Positions 1 to 6,364 are shown, counted from the stretch's first letter. The stretch: DNA of 9,007 nucleotides from Bdellovibrionales bacterium (GCA_005792225.1 SXSP01000332.1:1-9007), one strand, 5' to 3'. Notes: generated by a model not told the origin, from the letters alone. Translations and numbers: made by a program.

Positions 1-2
1 AC

Positions 3-71
3 GTCGTACAGGCCGCGGGACTCTGGACACTCTTCATCGGAGCGCGGCTTTCACTCTGGCGGCCGCATTGA
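3..71 (+). other. Possible C-terminal tail of an upstream plus-strand gene
   Basis: Frame 3 is open from the left edge to a TGA at 69-71 and encodes about 22 residues, including the hydrophobic stretch AAGLWTLFIGARLSLW. Third codon positions are mostly G or C, as in the confident genes here. If real, it is the end of a membrane or exported protein convergent with the methyltransferase, whose stop is only 3 bp away. The stretch is too short to prove coding or name a family, and it may be chance. Confidence 0.2.
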
Positions 72-74
72 GAG

Positions 75-581
75 TCATGACTTCTTAAGAACCAAGCCGA
101 ACGATCCCGACGCTTGGTCCTTCACCACTTTGATGACTTCAAATCGGTTCGCCCGAAAGTTCGAGCGCAGAACCTTCAGTATCTCAGCGTCGCGCGCTCT
201 TTGTGGTGTTTGAAAGAAGATGAAGAGGCGCCCCGACTTGGCGAGTGACTTGCGAAGAGTTTCGTACTCGTCTTCTTTTCCCTCGGAATCAAGCCAGAAC
301 AAATTCACGTTAAAGGCGACAATCCGGTCAAACTTTTCATCAAAGGCGTCCGGTTTCAGAGGGCAAGCTTTGATTTTCAGGTTTGAAAAGGCCGTGAGGC
401 GCTTCTTTGCGCGCCTCACGGCCGTCGCGGACTTGTCTATGGCGACGACTTTGAGATTTGGAACTTGGTCTTTCATTCGCTCGATCAATCGTCCATCGCC
501 GCAGCCAATTTCGAGAACGCAATCTTTCGGACGGACTTGCATGATCTTCAAAGCCCAGTCGAAACGATCCAAGGAGCTCAC
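75..581 (-). CDS. Small class I SAM-dependent methyltransferase
   Basis: A 168-residue protein with the hallmarks of a Rossmann-fold methyltransferase. Motif I is VLEIGCGDG at residues 22-30, the SAM-binding glycine loop. VVAIDKS at 45-51 ends the second strand with the acidic residue that normally contacts the SAM ribose. FDRIVAFNVNLFW near 84-96 is the motif IV region. No substrate-binding domain is present, so the methyl acceptor cannot be predicted; it could act on a small molecule or lipid. It is a soluble cytoplasmic protein with no signal peptide. The start is GTG at 581-579, overlapping the TGA of the upstream doxX-like gene as GTGA. There is only a weak Shine-Dalgarno sequence, which suggests translational coupling. 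The gene contains a strong perfect inverted repeat (390-423). The family call is firm; the specific function is unknown. Confidence 0.85.
   Translation of the reverse strand: MSSLDRFDWALKIMQVRPKDCVLEIGCGDGRLIERMKDQVPNLKVVAIDKSATAVRRAKKRLTAFSNLKIKACPLKPDAFDEKFDRIVAFNVNLFWLDSEGKEDEYETLRKSLAKSGRLFIFFQTPQRARDAEILKVLRSNFRANRFEVIKVVKDQASGSFGLVLKKS
390..423. repeat. Perfect 13-bp inverted repeat inside the methyltransferase gene
   Basis: The arms at 390-402 and 411-423 are exact reverse complements (GGCCGTGAGGCGC against GCGCCTCACGGCC), separated by an 8-base loop. The repeat encodes the Arg/Lys-rich stretch AVRRAKKRLTAF just after motif II. It could form a very stable GC-rich hairpin in the mRNA. 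No T-run follows on either strand, so it is not a canonical terminator. It may be a by-product of the amino acid sequence. Confidence 0.6.
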
Positions 582-970
582 TTCCGTCGGAAGAGTTGCT
601 TGATGGTGCTTGAGTAGGGTTCAGCGAAAAACGACAGGTAGATGAGAATAATGCCGATGATGATCGCGAGCGGAAGTCCCTCGGGGGCAAGGAATGCGTG
701 AACAAGAAAGATATTGAGGGCGATAGGGGCTAAGGCCACGAGCGCAAGTGGCACGAACTGCCCCGTGATGAGCAAGAGACCACAGAGGGTTTCAACGCCT
801 TTTACGAGTTTCATCATGTAACCAGATGCTTCCATGCCGGCGTTAAACGTCTTGAGGCCTTCCGGCAAATTCTCCGGCGGCGGAACCAAGTTTAAGAGGC
901 CAACGAGACCCGCGGCAAAAAAGAGCAAACCTAACAGGAGCCGCGCGACCAGCGTTATTTTTGATTTCAT
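578..970 (-). CDS. DoxX-like small integral membrane protein
   Basis: A 130-residue, highly hydrophobic protein with about four membrane segments. The first is LVARLLLGLLFFAAGLVGLL near residues 7-26. The rest lie roughly at 55-70, 73-92 and 97-113, followed by a positively charged tail (KQLFRRK). This layout and the first-helix pattern fit the DoxX/DoxX-like superfamily, whose members are often tied to thiol or redox stress, although most have no assigned biochemical role. A start at 985 would add five residues (MEGKR). The start at 970 is preferred because GGAGGGG at 977-983 lies an appropriate distance upstream of it. The gene is first in a two-gene unit with the methyltransferase (GTGA overlap). 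It is divergent from the DsbD-type gene, so a shared envelope-redox role is possible but unproven. Confidence 0.8.
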   Translation of the reverse strand: MKSKITLVARLLLGLLFFAAGLVGLLNLVPPPENLPEGLKTFNAGMEASGYMMKLVKGVETLCGLLLITGQFVPLALVALAPIALNIFLVHAFLAPEGLPLAIIIGIILIYLSFFAEPYSSTIKQLFRRK

Positions 971-1125
971 CCTTTTCCCCTCCATGTGACTTCATGGTTC
1001 ACGTGTTTTCTTGTTTAGGCAATGGTAAACGCCGGTGAGCTGGACCTCACTTGGTTTTCAAATCCAACGTTAACTTGAATCTCGATGGTGCAGCTCGCAG
1101 AATGCTTGAGGAGGCAACCATCACG
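971..1125. promoter_or_regulatory. Divergent intergenic region with a weak plus-strand promoter candidate
   Basis: This gap of about 155 bp separates the doxX-like gene (minus) from the DsbD-type gene (plus) and must hold promoters for both. A weak sigma-70-like candidate for the plus strand is TTGGTT at 1051-1056 and TTGAAT at 1075-1080 with an 18-bp spacer. An interrupted palindrome, GTGAG at 1035-1039 and CTCAC at 1046-1050, lies just upstream and could be an operator. The DsbD Shine-Dalgarno GAGGAGG is at 1108-1114. No convincing minus-strand promoter was recognised. Confidence 0.3.
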
Positions 1126-3138
1126 ATGAACGGTTTCAGATCTCTACTCCTACCGATACTCCTCATCTTCTGGACTCTTCCTTCTTTTACTTTGGTTCTC
1201 GCTTCCCAGCCCCCTTCCGAGTCCGCAAAAGGCGATCACCTGACGGTTCGCTTCGTCGCGCCGGAAAAGTTTTCGTCTGATCGAGAAACGTGGGTGGCGC
1301 TCTACTTCAAACCCGATGAAGAGTGGCACGTTTACTGGAAAAACCCGGGCGACTCGGGTGCCGCACCTAAGTTTGACTTCGCAACAGAAAATGCGGAAGT
1401 CGGGTCCGTTCAGTGGCCGGCGCCAACACGCTTACCCGTCGCTCATCTGACAAATCTCGGCTACCACGGAGATGTCGCTTACCTCTTTGCGGTGAAGCCC
1501 AATGGCCAAGGTCGGGTTCGTCTCACGGCGAACCTTGAGTGGCTCGTGTGCAAAGAAGAATGTATTCCGGGTTTTGCAAAACTCACTTTAGAAAGAGACA
1601 CGTCATCCAGCGCGAGTTCATGGAAGCCAGAAAACGAAGCGATCACGCGCCGCTTTGCCTCGCTTCTGCCTCAACCTAGTGAGCAGGCACCGTTTCAGAT
1701 CTCGAGAGTTCAGCACGAGGGAACAAGACTCAAAGTTCATTTCAACGGCGACGTGGATCAAGACCTCGACGTCTTTCCCGTTCAGGGTGAGTATCTCTCC
1801 CCGGCGGCGCCCGATCGGATCGAAAACGAATTCTCGTTCAAGATAAACTCCGGGGCCTCGCAACCAAAGAGCTTTGGTTTTGTCGTCAAGTCGCCTCGAG
1901 GCGTGTGGGAGTTTTCTGATCTCACAACTTCCGCGAACGGTCCGGCGACCGAAACCGCGTCGATGCTCATTCTCCTCCTTTCAGCGATCGCGGGTGGGTT
2001 TCTCTTGAACCTCATGCCGTGTGTTTTCCCCGTCATCTCGATGAAAGCATTTTCATTGTTAAAGACATCAGGGCGCGAGCGCGTGCGGGATTGCCTTCTT
2101 TACTCGGCGGGTGTGCTCACGACTTTTGCCGGGATCGCGGTCGCGCTCCTTCTTCTGAGACAGGCAGGTAGTTCCGTGGGTTGGGGCTTTCAACTTCAAT
2201 CGCCTCTCGTCATCTTTGCTCTCATCGTTCTCTTTTGGACGATGGCGCTCAATTTTCTCGGCGTGTTTGAATTTGGCGACTCGGTGATGAATCTCGCGGG
2301 CCGGCAACGCTGGCTGAATTCCTCCTTCGGTACGGGCGTACTCTCCGTTTTCATCGCGGCTCCTTGCACGGGTCCCTTCATGGGTACGGCACTCGGAGCC
2401 GCTGCCGTGGTGCCGCCCTTCAGTGCGTTTTTAATCATCGTGAGTCTCGGCGTGGGACTGACGCTTCCTTTTCTACTTTTCGCGGCATTCCCGAAGGTTT
2501 TGGCCTGGCTTCCACGGCCCGGAGCGTGGATGGAAACTCTAAAACAATTCTTCGCGTTTCCCCTATTTGCCACCGTCATTTGGTTACTCTGGGTGCTCGG
2601 TCAACAGATCGATACGCAAGGGTGGATCTACGCATCGCTCGCTCTTCTTGCGCTCTCGTTTTCATTTTGGATCAATAAGACCCGCCTCCCCCTGCGCACC
2701 CCGGTCGCCGTGTTGGTGGCTCTCTTAAGTATCGCTTCCGCTGGTCACCGAATTCATTTCGCTTCCGCAAGTGAGAAACCTTCCGCGACAGGTACGTGGA
2801 AAAATTATGACGACAAGGAACTCTTCGCCTATCTTGTCCAAGGAAAATCTGTATTTATCGACTTCACGGCTGCCTGGTGCATTACCTGTCAGGTGAACAA
2901 ACAGGCCGTTCTGGAAACCGACGCGGGTCTCACCGCCTTCGCAAAGCAGGATGTTGTCCTCATGCGAGCGGATTGGACGAACAACGATCCCAAGATTACC
3001 GAGACTCTCAACAAGCTCGGGCGAAATTCGGTCCCCGTATACGCCTATTATCATCGGGGAAGCCAAACACCCGTGCTGCTCCCGCAAATTCTAACTTTGT
3101 CCATGATTGAAAACTTAAACCAACAGGAGGCAAAATGA
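1126..3138 (+). CDS. dsbD: DsbD/ScsB-type thiol:disulfide interchange protein
   Basis: An inner-membrane electron transporter expected to carry reducing power from cytoplasmic thioredoxin to periplasmic thiol proteins. The ATG at 1126 is chosen for its Shine-Dalgarno GAGGAGG (1108-1114) and the signal peptide that follows directly. The reading frame stays open upstream to a TTG at 1051, but that would put 25 non-signal-like residues in front. Numbered from this start (670 aa): a signal peptide at about 1-26; a periplasmic DsbD-alpha-like domain to about 270 with a CKEEC pair (C142, C146); a core of about eight membrane segments at 278-542 with the family motifs LNLMPCVFPV (C299) and AAPCTGPF (C414); and a C-terminal thioredoxin-like domain with WCITC (C585, C588). 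All three cysteine pairs are intact. The TGA overlaps the next start as ATGA. The long N-terminal domain suggests the ScsB-like branch rather than short CcdA. Confidence 0.93.
   Translation: MNGFRSLLLPILLIFWTLPSFTLVLASQPPSESAKGDHLTVRFVAPEKFSSDRETWVALYFKPDEEWHVYWKNPGDSGAAPKFDFATENAEVGSVQWPAPTRLPVAHLTNLGYHGDVAYLFAVKPNGQGRVRLTANLEWLVCKEECIPGFAKLTLERDTSSSASSWKPENEAITRRFASLLPQPSEQAPFQISRVQHEGTRLKVHFNGDVDQDLDVFPVQGEYLSPAAPDRIENEFSFKINSGASQPKSFGFVVKSPRGVWEFSDLTTSANGPATETASMLILLLSAIAGGFLLNLMPCVFPVISMKAFSLLKTSGRERVRDCLLYSAGVLTTFAGIAVALLLLRQAGSSVGWGFQLQSPLVIFALIVLFWTMALNFLGVFEFGDSVMNLAGRQRWLNSSFGTGVLSVFIAAPCTGPFMGTALGAAAVVPPFSAFLIIVSLGVGLTLPFLLFAAFPKVLAWLPRPGAWMETLKQFFAFPLFATVIWLLWVLGQQIDTQGWIYASLALLALSFSFWINKTRLPLRTPVAVLVALLSIASAGHRIHFASASEKPSATGTWKNYDDKELFAYLVQGKSVFIDFTAAWCITCQVNKQAVLETDAGLTAFAKQDVVLMRADWTNNDPKITETLNKLGRNSVPVYAYYHRGSQTPVLLPQILTLSMIENLNQQEAK
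3125..3138 (+). promoter_or_regulatory. Shine-Dalgarno and ATGA coupling between dsbD and the peroxiredoxin-like gene
   Basis: AGGAGG at 3125-3130 lies inside the last codons of dsbD, 4 bases before the ATG at 3135. The dsbD stop TGA (3136-3138) overlaps that ATG. This arrangement implies one mRNA and coupled, possibly stoichiometric, translation of the two redox proteins. Confidence 0.8.
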
Positions 3139-3737
3139 AGAAGCTCTTACTCGCATCGCTCTGCTCTCTCGCCCTCTTTCCCTTGAGCGCCATGGCTGAC
3201 GCCGTACCGGGCCAGGCCGCGCCGACTTTTGAGGTGAAGGACGCCAAGGGAAAAACTCAGAAGCTCGCCGACTACAAGGGAAAATGGGTCGTGCTCGAGT
3301 GGTACAACAAGGATTGCCCTTACGTTAAAAAGCACTATGGAAGCGGCAATATGCAGAAGCTCCAGAAGTCCTATACCGACAAGGGAGTGACTTGGCTTAC
3401 CGTGATCAGCTCGGCTCCCGGTAAACAAGGACACTTGAAACCCGATGAAGCCGTGAAAGTGGCAAGCGCAAACAAGTCGGTGGCGAACGCAATCCTTCTC
3501 GATGAAAGCGGAACCGTCGGCAAAGCCTACGGCGCCAAGACGACGCCCCATATGTTCGTGATCAACCCCGAAGGAAATGTCGTTTTTGCCGGCGGGATTG
3601 ACGACAACGACTCGGCGAGCCCTGATGTCATAGCAAAATCAAAAAACTTCGTTGCCGCGGCTCTCGATTCGTCTCTCGCCGGCAAGCCCGTCGAGACCGC
3701 ATCCGCGAAGCCTTACGGCTGTTCGGTTAAGTACTAA
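3135..3737 (+). CDS. Secreted peroxiredoxin/thioredoxin-like protein (redoxin family)
   Basis: A 200-residue protein with a clear Sec signal peptide: KK, then a hydrophobic stretch, with predicted cleavage after SAMA at residue 21. The thioredoxin fold of the AhpC/TSA-redoxin superfamily follows. The sequence WYNKDCPYVKKHY places the active cysteine at C61. KTTPHMFVINPEGNVVFAG (about 135-153) carries the cis-Pro-type strand. The mature protein has only two cysteines, C61 and C196 in the C-terminal PYGCSVKY, so C196 is a plausible resolving cysteine. The CPYV motif and the GCSxK tail match the peroxiredoxin-like subgroup usually annotated as thioredoxin family or PRX_like. Its overlap with dsbD makes the DsbD-type protein its likely reductant. 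From memory, Caulobacter ScsB reduces a periplasmic peroxiredoxin-like protein, a good precedent. Peroxide reduction is inferred; a general thiol reductase is the alternative. Confidence 0.87.
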   Translation: MKKLLLASLCSLALFPLSAMADAVPGQAAPTFEVKDAKGKTQKLADYKGKWVVLEWYNKDCPYVKKHYGSGNMQKLQKSYTDKGVTWLTVISSAPGKQGHLKPDEAVKVASANKSVANAILLDESGTVGKAYGAKTTPHMFVINPEGNVVFAGGIDDNDSASPDVIAKSKNFVAAALDSSLAGKPVETASAKPYGCSVKY

Positions 3738-3748
3738 CGGGTTCACTG

Positions 3749-3783
3749 GCCAACCACTTTTGTCTTAAACAAAAGTGGTTGGC
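3749..3783. terminator. Perfect 15-bp hairpin at the convergent gene junction
   Basis: The arms at 3749-3763 and 3769-3783 are exact reverse complements (left arm GCCAACCACTTTTGT) around a 5-base loop. The hairpin starts 11 bp after the stop of the peroxiredoxin-like gene. The stop codon of the minus-strand SufU-like gene (3765-3767) lies in its loop. No T-run follows on either strand, so it is not a textbook rho-independent terminator. Its position between converging genes and its symmetry suggest a bidirectional transcription block or mRNA 3'-end stabiliser. Confidence 0.65.
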
Positions 3784-4199
3784 TGATGGAGCGCGGAGCG
3801 AATCGCAACCCAAGGCAGCAGCGCGCACAATTTTCTAGAAGGATTGACCCTGAGGTGCTCAAAACACCTGAATTCCGATAGATTCTCGGGCCAACCGTCT
3901 TCAACGGGCGAAGATACGGCCCGCTCAAAAACATCCGCGAGTTCCAGAACGGTTGAGGTCTTCAACCCAAGCACCACCCCACAAATGAGGGAAGCCGACG
4001 CCGAACAAATCGCGCACGCTTGCGCCTTATGGCCGATCGCCTCAATGGCGCCCTCAACGACTCGAAGGCGAAGCTCAACGTGATCACCGCAAATGGGATT
4101 CGTCAGCTTTCCGACCAAGTGGAACGGATCGGGAAAATGACCATTGCTCCTGGATCTTGAATGCTCCACCAGAATGGCGCGCGCTTCATCCAAGTTCAC
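3765..4199 (-). CDS. SufU/IscU-type Fe-S cluster assembly scaffold or sulfur acceptor
   Basis: A 144-residue protein of the NifU N-terminal/SufU family, in which cysteines receive persulfide sulfur and assemble or relay Fe-S clusters. The three family cysteine motifs are present in order: NPICGD (C37, with D39), ACAICSASAS (C62) and PSRKLCALLPW (C125). The usual glycine before the second cysteine is alanine here, and there are extra cysteines at C65, C73 and C112. The start is GTG at 4199-4197 with Shine-Dalgarno AAGGAG at 4208-4213; it overlaps the stop of the MocA-XdhC gene as GTGA, so the two are co-translated. The last residues (PTTFV) are encoded by an arm of the hairpin at 3749-3783. 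No cysteine desulfurase or other suf gene is in the window, so this looks like a dedicated copy serving the molybdenum hydroxylase; that role is inferred. Confidence 0.88.
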   Translation of the reverse strand: MNLDEARAILVEHSRSRSNGHFPDPFHLVGKLTNPICGDHVELRLRVVEGAIEAIGHKAQACAICSASASLICGVVLGLKTSTVLELADVFERAVSSPVEDGWPENLSEFRCFEHLRVNPSRKLCALLPWVAIRSALHQPTTFV

Positions 4200-5779
4200 G
4201 GCGCCGACTCCTTGAGGGCCGCAACTTCGGCCACGATGCTGAGGGCGATCTCGTCAGGATTTTTTGCATCGATATCGAGTCCGGCGGGTATAAACAACGG
4301 CTCCTCCACCACCTGATCAATGAGACCGAGATGTTCCAAGACTTCTTTTGATCTTTTAAGACTTCCCACCATCGCGACGTGTGAGGCTCGAGCCTCGAGG
4401 GCCCGTCTAACAATCTCTCGATCTTGGGAGGTGTGGCTCGCAATGACAACGACTTCACCCTCGCGAAAACTGACTTCATCATAGCCTCCGTCGAGGCAGC
4501 GACATTCCACGTTCGAAGGGTAGTCGCTGGAACGGAGATCCGGGCCTATCGCGCGCACGGAGTACGACAGAAGACTGAAGTGTCTCGCAAGCGCTTCGGT
4601 GATTCGGGTGCGACCAACGATCGTGACCTTTTTCAGTAGCGACGGCCGCGTGGCTTTAAACTTCGCAGGTACACCCTTAACGATCCGCAAGGATCGCCCG
4701 TTTCTCGCTCGGGTCTGTGCGGCGGCCCTCGAGAGTTCGATGAGAAGTTGCTCCGGTGTCTCAGGAGACTTCATGCTTTTTTGATATTGAATATTCCATC
4801 CGTAGAATCCGCTGAGCGAACGAATTTCGTTTTCGTACTTGGGTGTGATCGGAAGTGAGATTTGCTCAGCCGGAAGATGGGGATCAATAAAGATACGCAT
4901 CTTTCCTCCGCATGCGACCCCCAGACCGAAGATCTCATCATCCAGATCGGCGAGCACGGTCCGAGCGCGCCCGCATTCGATGGCCTGCTTTGACTCTTCG
5001 CCAACGAATCTTTCCGCGCAGCCGCCACCGATCCACCCAAGAACGTTTCTCCCTTCTCGATCAAAAAGAGCCTTGGAGCCGACACGCGCCGATGCTGAGC
5101 CGATCACCTCGATGACGGTCGCAACGGCAAAAGGAGCGGAACTCGCCAGTAGCCGGGCCGTTTTTTTGTAGAACTCCTCAACGGGATCGATCACTTGGAG
5201 AGCCTCGTAATCGGCGGGTTCGTCGACGTCGATGACGACGCCGCTCGAATCAACTTCAACCGCGATCACGTCTTGAGGGTGTCGCTTGAAAAGATAAGAG
5301 CAACCATGATCACCATCGTCGTGGGCAAGAATCTCCGGGATGAATCGGCTTGAAATCAAAACCGGATGACCTTTTTGTCCCGCGAAGGTTGGCGCAAAAA
5401 TTCCGTCGATACCGGAACGCTCGCGCACATTCTTCAACATCATTAAGATTTGATGATCAAAGTGGGGTTGGTCACAAAGGCAAACAAAAAAAGCGTCGCA
5501 AGGCGACTCAAGCGCGAGGAGTCCCGCGCGAATCGAACTGTGCATACCGGTCGCAAAATTGTTATTGAAGATGACCTTCGCCGGAAGGCTCTCGATCTCC
5601 GTCCGCACTCGATCCGCCTCGTGACCTGTGACGACCACGACTTCAGAGAGTGACACGCGTGTGATTTCCTTCAGCGTTCTTCGAACAAAACTTTCGCCGT
5701 TCACCTCAAGGAGAAGTTTGTTCGCGCCCTTCATTCTTGAAGATGATCCGGCCGCCAGGAGTAAACATGCGATCTTCAT
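4196..5779 (-). CDS. MocA-XdhC fusion: Mo cofactor cytidylyltransferase plus hydroxylase maturation factor
   Basis: A 527-residue fusion. Residues 1 to about 195 are a MobA-like nucleotidyltransferase of the MocA type. It has LLLAAGSSSRMKG (6-18) with K21 for nucleotide binding, CDQP (102-105), GHP (137-139) and DVDEPADY (184-191). It should transfer CMP to molybdopterin to make the cytosine dinucleotide cofactor used by bacterial hydroxylases. Residues about 200-300 match XdhC/CoxI, with IGSASARVGSK, GGGCAE (C254) and ACGG (C290). Residues about 383-527 match the XdhC C-terminal Rossmann domain, ending PAGLDIDAKNPDEIALSI. That domain starts IVGRTRITEALARHF, so the usual glycine-rich GxGxxG loop is degraded. 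XdhC proteins bind the cofactor, aid its sulfuration and insert it into the apoenzyme. The start ATG at 5779 has GAGGGGG at 5784-5790. The gene is divergent from iorAB and overlaps the SufU-like gene downstream. Confidence 0.9.
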   Translation of the reverse strand: MKIACLLLAAGSSSRMKGANKLLLEVNGESFVRRTLKEITRVSLSEVVVVTGHEADRVRTEIESLPAKVIFNNNFATGMHSSIRAGLLALESPCDAFFVCLCDQPHFDHQILMMLKNVRERSGIDGIFAPTFAGQKGHPVLISSRFIPEILAHDDGDHGCSYLFKRHPQDVIAVEVDSSGVVIDVDEPADYEALQVIDPVEEFYKKTARLLASSAPFAVATVIEVIGSASARVGSKALFDREGRNVLGWIGGGCAERFVGEESKQAIECGRARTVLADLDDEIFGLGVACGGKMRIFIDPHLPAEQISLPITPKYENEIRSLSGFYGWNIQYQKSMKSPETPEQLLIELSRAAAQTRARNGRSLRIVKGVPAKFKATRPSLLKKVTIVGRTRITEALARHFSLLSYSVRAIGPDLRSSDYPSNVECRCLDGGYDEVSFREGEVVVIASHTSQDREIVRRALEARASHVAMVGSLKRSKEVLEHLGLIDQVVEEPLFIPAGLDIDAKNPDEIALSIVAEVAALKESAP

Positions 5780-5893
5780 CTAACCCCCTCAGGTGTTCGT
5801 CATGTTACGAGCAGCGCACTGCAAGGAGATACAAGAAATTTTGACGCTCGCTTGATTTCGGTCCTACGCTTTTCTCATCGGAGGGCGTGACAT
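5780..5893. promoter_or_regulatory. Divergent promoter region between maturation genes and iorAB
   Basis: This 114-bp gap lies between the start of the MocA-XdhC gene (minus) and the iorA-like gene (plus). On the plus strand, TTGACG at 5841-5846 is a good -35 box. An 18-bp spacer leads to TACGCT at 5865-5870, a weak -10. The Shine-Dalgarno GGAGGG at 5880-5885 follows, 8 bases before the ATG. No clear minus-strand promoter, operator palindrome or riboswitch-like structure was recognised. Confidence 0.4.
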
Positions 5894-6352
5894 ATGAAAA
5901 TCCAGTTTCGAATCAACGGTGTCGAGAAGAATATCGACGTCGATCCCGAAATGCCCATGTTGTGGGCCATTCGCGACATTTTGCAACTGACCGGTACGAA
6001 GTTCGGTTGCGGGCAGGCATACTGCGGGGCTTGCACGGTTCATCTCAATGGCAATGCGGTACGCTCGTGCATCACCCCCATCAGTGCAGCTGCCGGTCAG
6101 ACCATCACGACGATCGAAGGACTTTCAACCGACGCCTCCCATCCCTTGCAGAAAACTTGGGTCGAACTCGGCGTTCCTCAATGTGGCTACTGTCAGCCAG
6201 GGCAGATCATGCAAGCCGCTTCACTCCTCAATCAAAAAAAGAAGCCGACCGGCGCCGAGATCGACCAAGCGATGACGGGCAATCTCTGCCGCTGTGGAAC
6301 CTACACTCGAATCCGCGAAGCCATCAAAAAAGTCGCGGGCGTGCGAAAATAA
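5894..6352 (+). CDS. iorA: IorA-like [2Fe-2S] small subunit of a molybdenum hydroxylase
   Basis: A 152-residue electron-transfer subunit of the xanthine oxidase family, isoquinoline 1-oxidoreductase/aldehyde dehydrogenase branch. The N-terminal plant-type ferredoxin domain has the cluster ligands C39, C44, C47 and C59 ([17 protein letters not shown] and VRSC). The C-terminal helical [2Fe-2S] domain has C97, C100, C132 and C134 (QCGYCQPGQ and [11 protein letters not shown]). All eight ligands are present and the length is typical. It passes electrons from the molybdenum centre of the large subunit to an external acceptor. There is no signal peptide, so it is likely exported bound to the Tat-signal large subunit. 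The start ATG at 5894 has GGAGGG 8 bases upstream. The next gene starts 12 bp after its stop, so the two form an operon. The substrate cannot be read from this subunit. Confidence 0.93.
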   Translation: MKIQFRINGVEKNIDVDPEMPMLWAIRDILQLTGTKFGCGQAYCGACTVHLNGNAVRSCITPISAAAGQTITTIEGLSTDASHPLQKTWVELGVPQCGYCQPGQIMQAASLLNQKKKPTGAEIDQAMTGNLCRCGTYTRIREAIKKVAGVRK

Positions 6353-6364
6353 GGAGGGACGAAC

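Noticed and set aside
1051..1125. TTG start at 1051 extending the DsbD-type protein by 25 residues
   Set aside because: The extension is not signal-like and has no good Shine-Dalgarno sequence, whereas ATG 1126 has GAGGAGG upstream and is followed at once by a signal peptide.
2196..2579. A 127-codon minus-strand frame antisense to the dsbD membrane core
   Set aside because: It lies wholly over conserved DsbD motifs, has no Shine-Dalgarno support and encodes a Lys/Arg/Pro-rich product without family features.
3147..3551. A 134-codon minus-strand frame antisense to the peroxiredoxin-like gene
   Set aside because: It is opposite a gene with a clear signal peptide and redoxin motifs, and its own product shows no recognisable domain.
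4839..5171. A 110-codon plus-strand frame within the MocA-XdhC gene
   Set aside because: It is antisense to the conserved XdhC cysteine motifs, and its Ser/Arg/Pro-rich composition is a shadow pattern.
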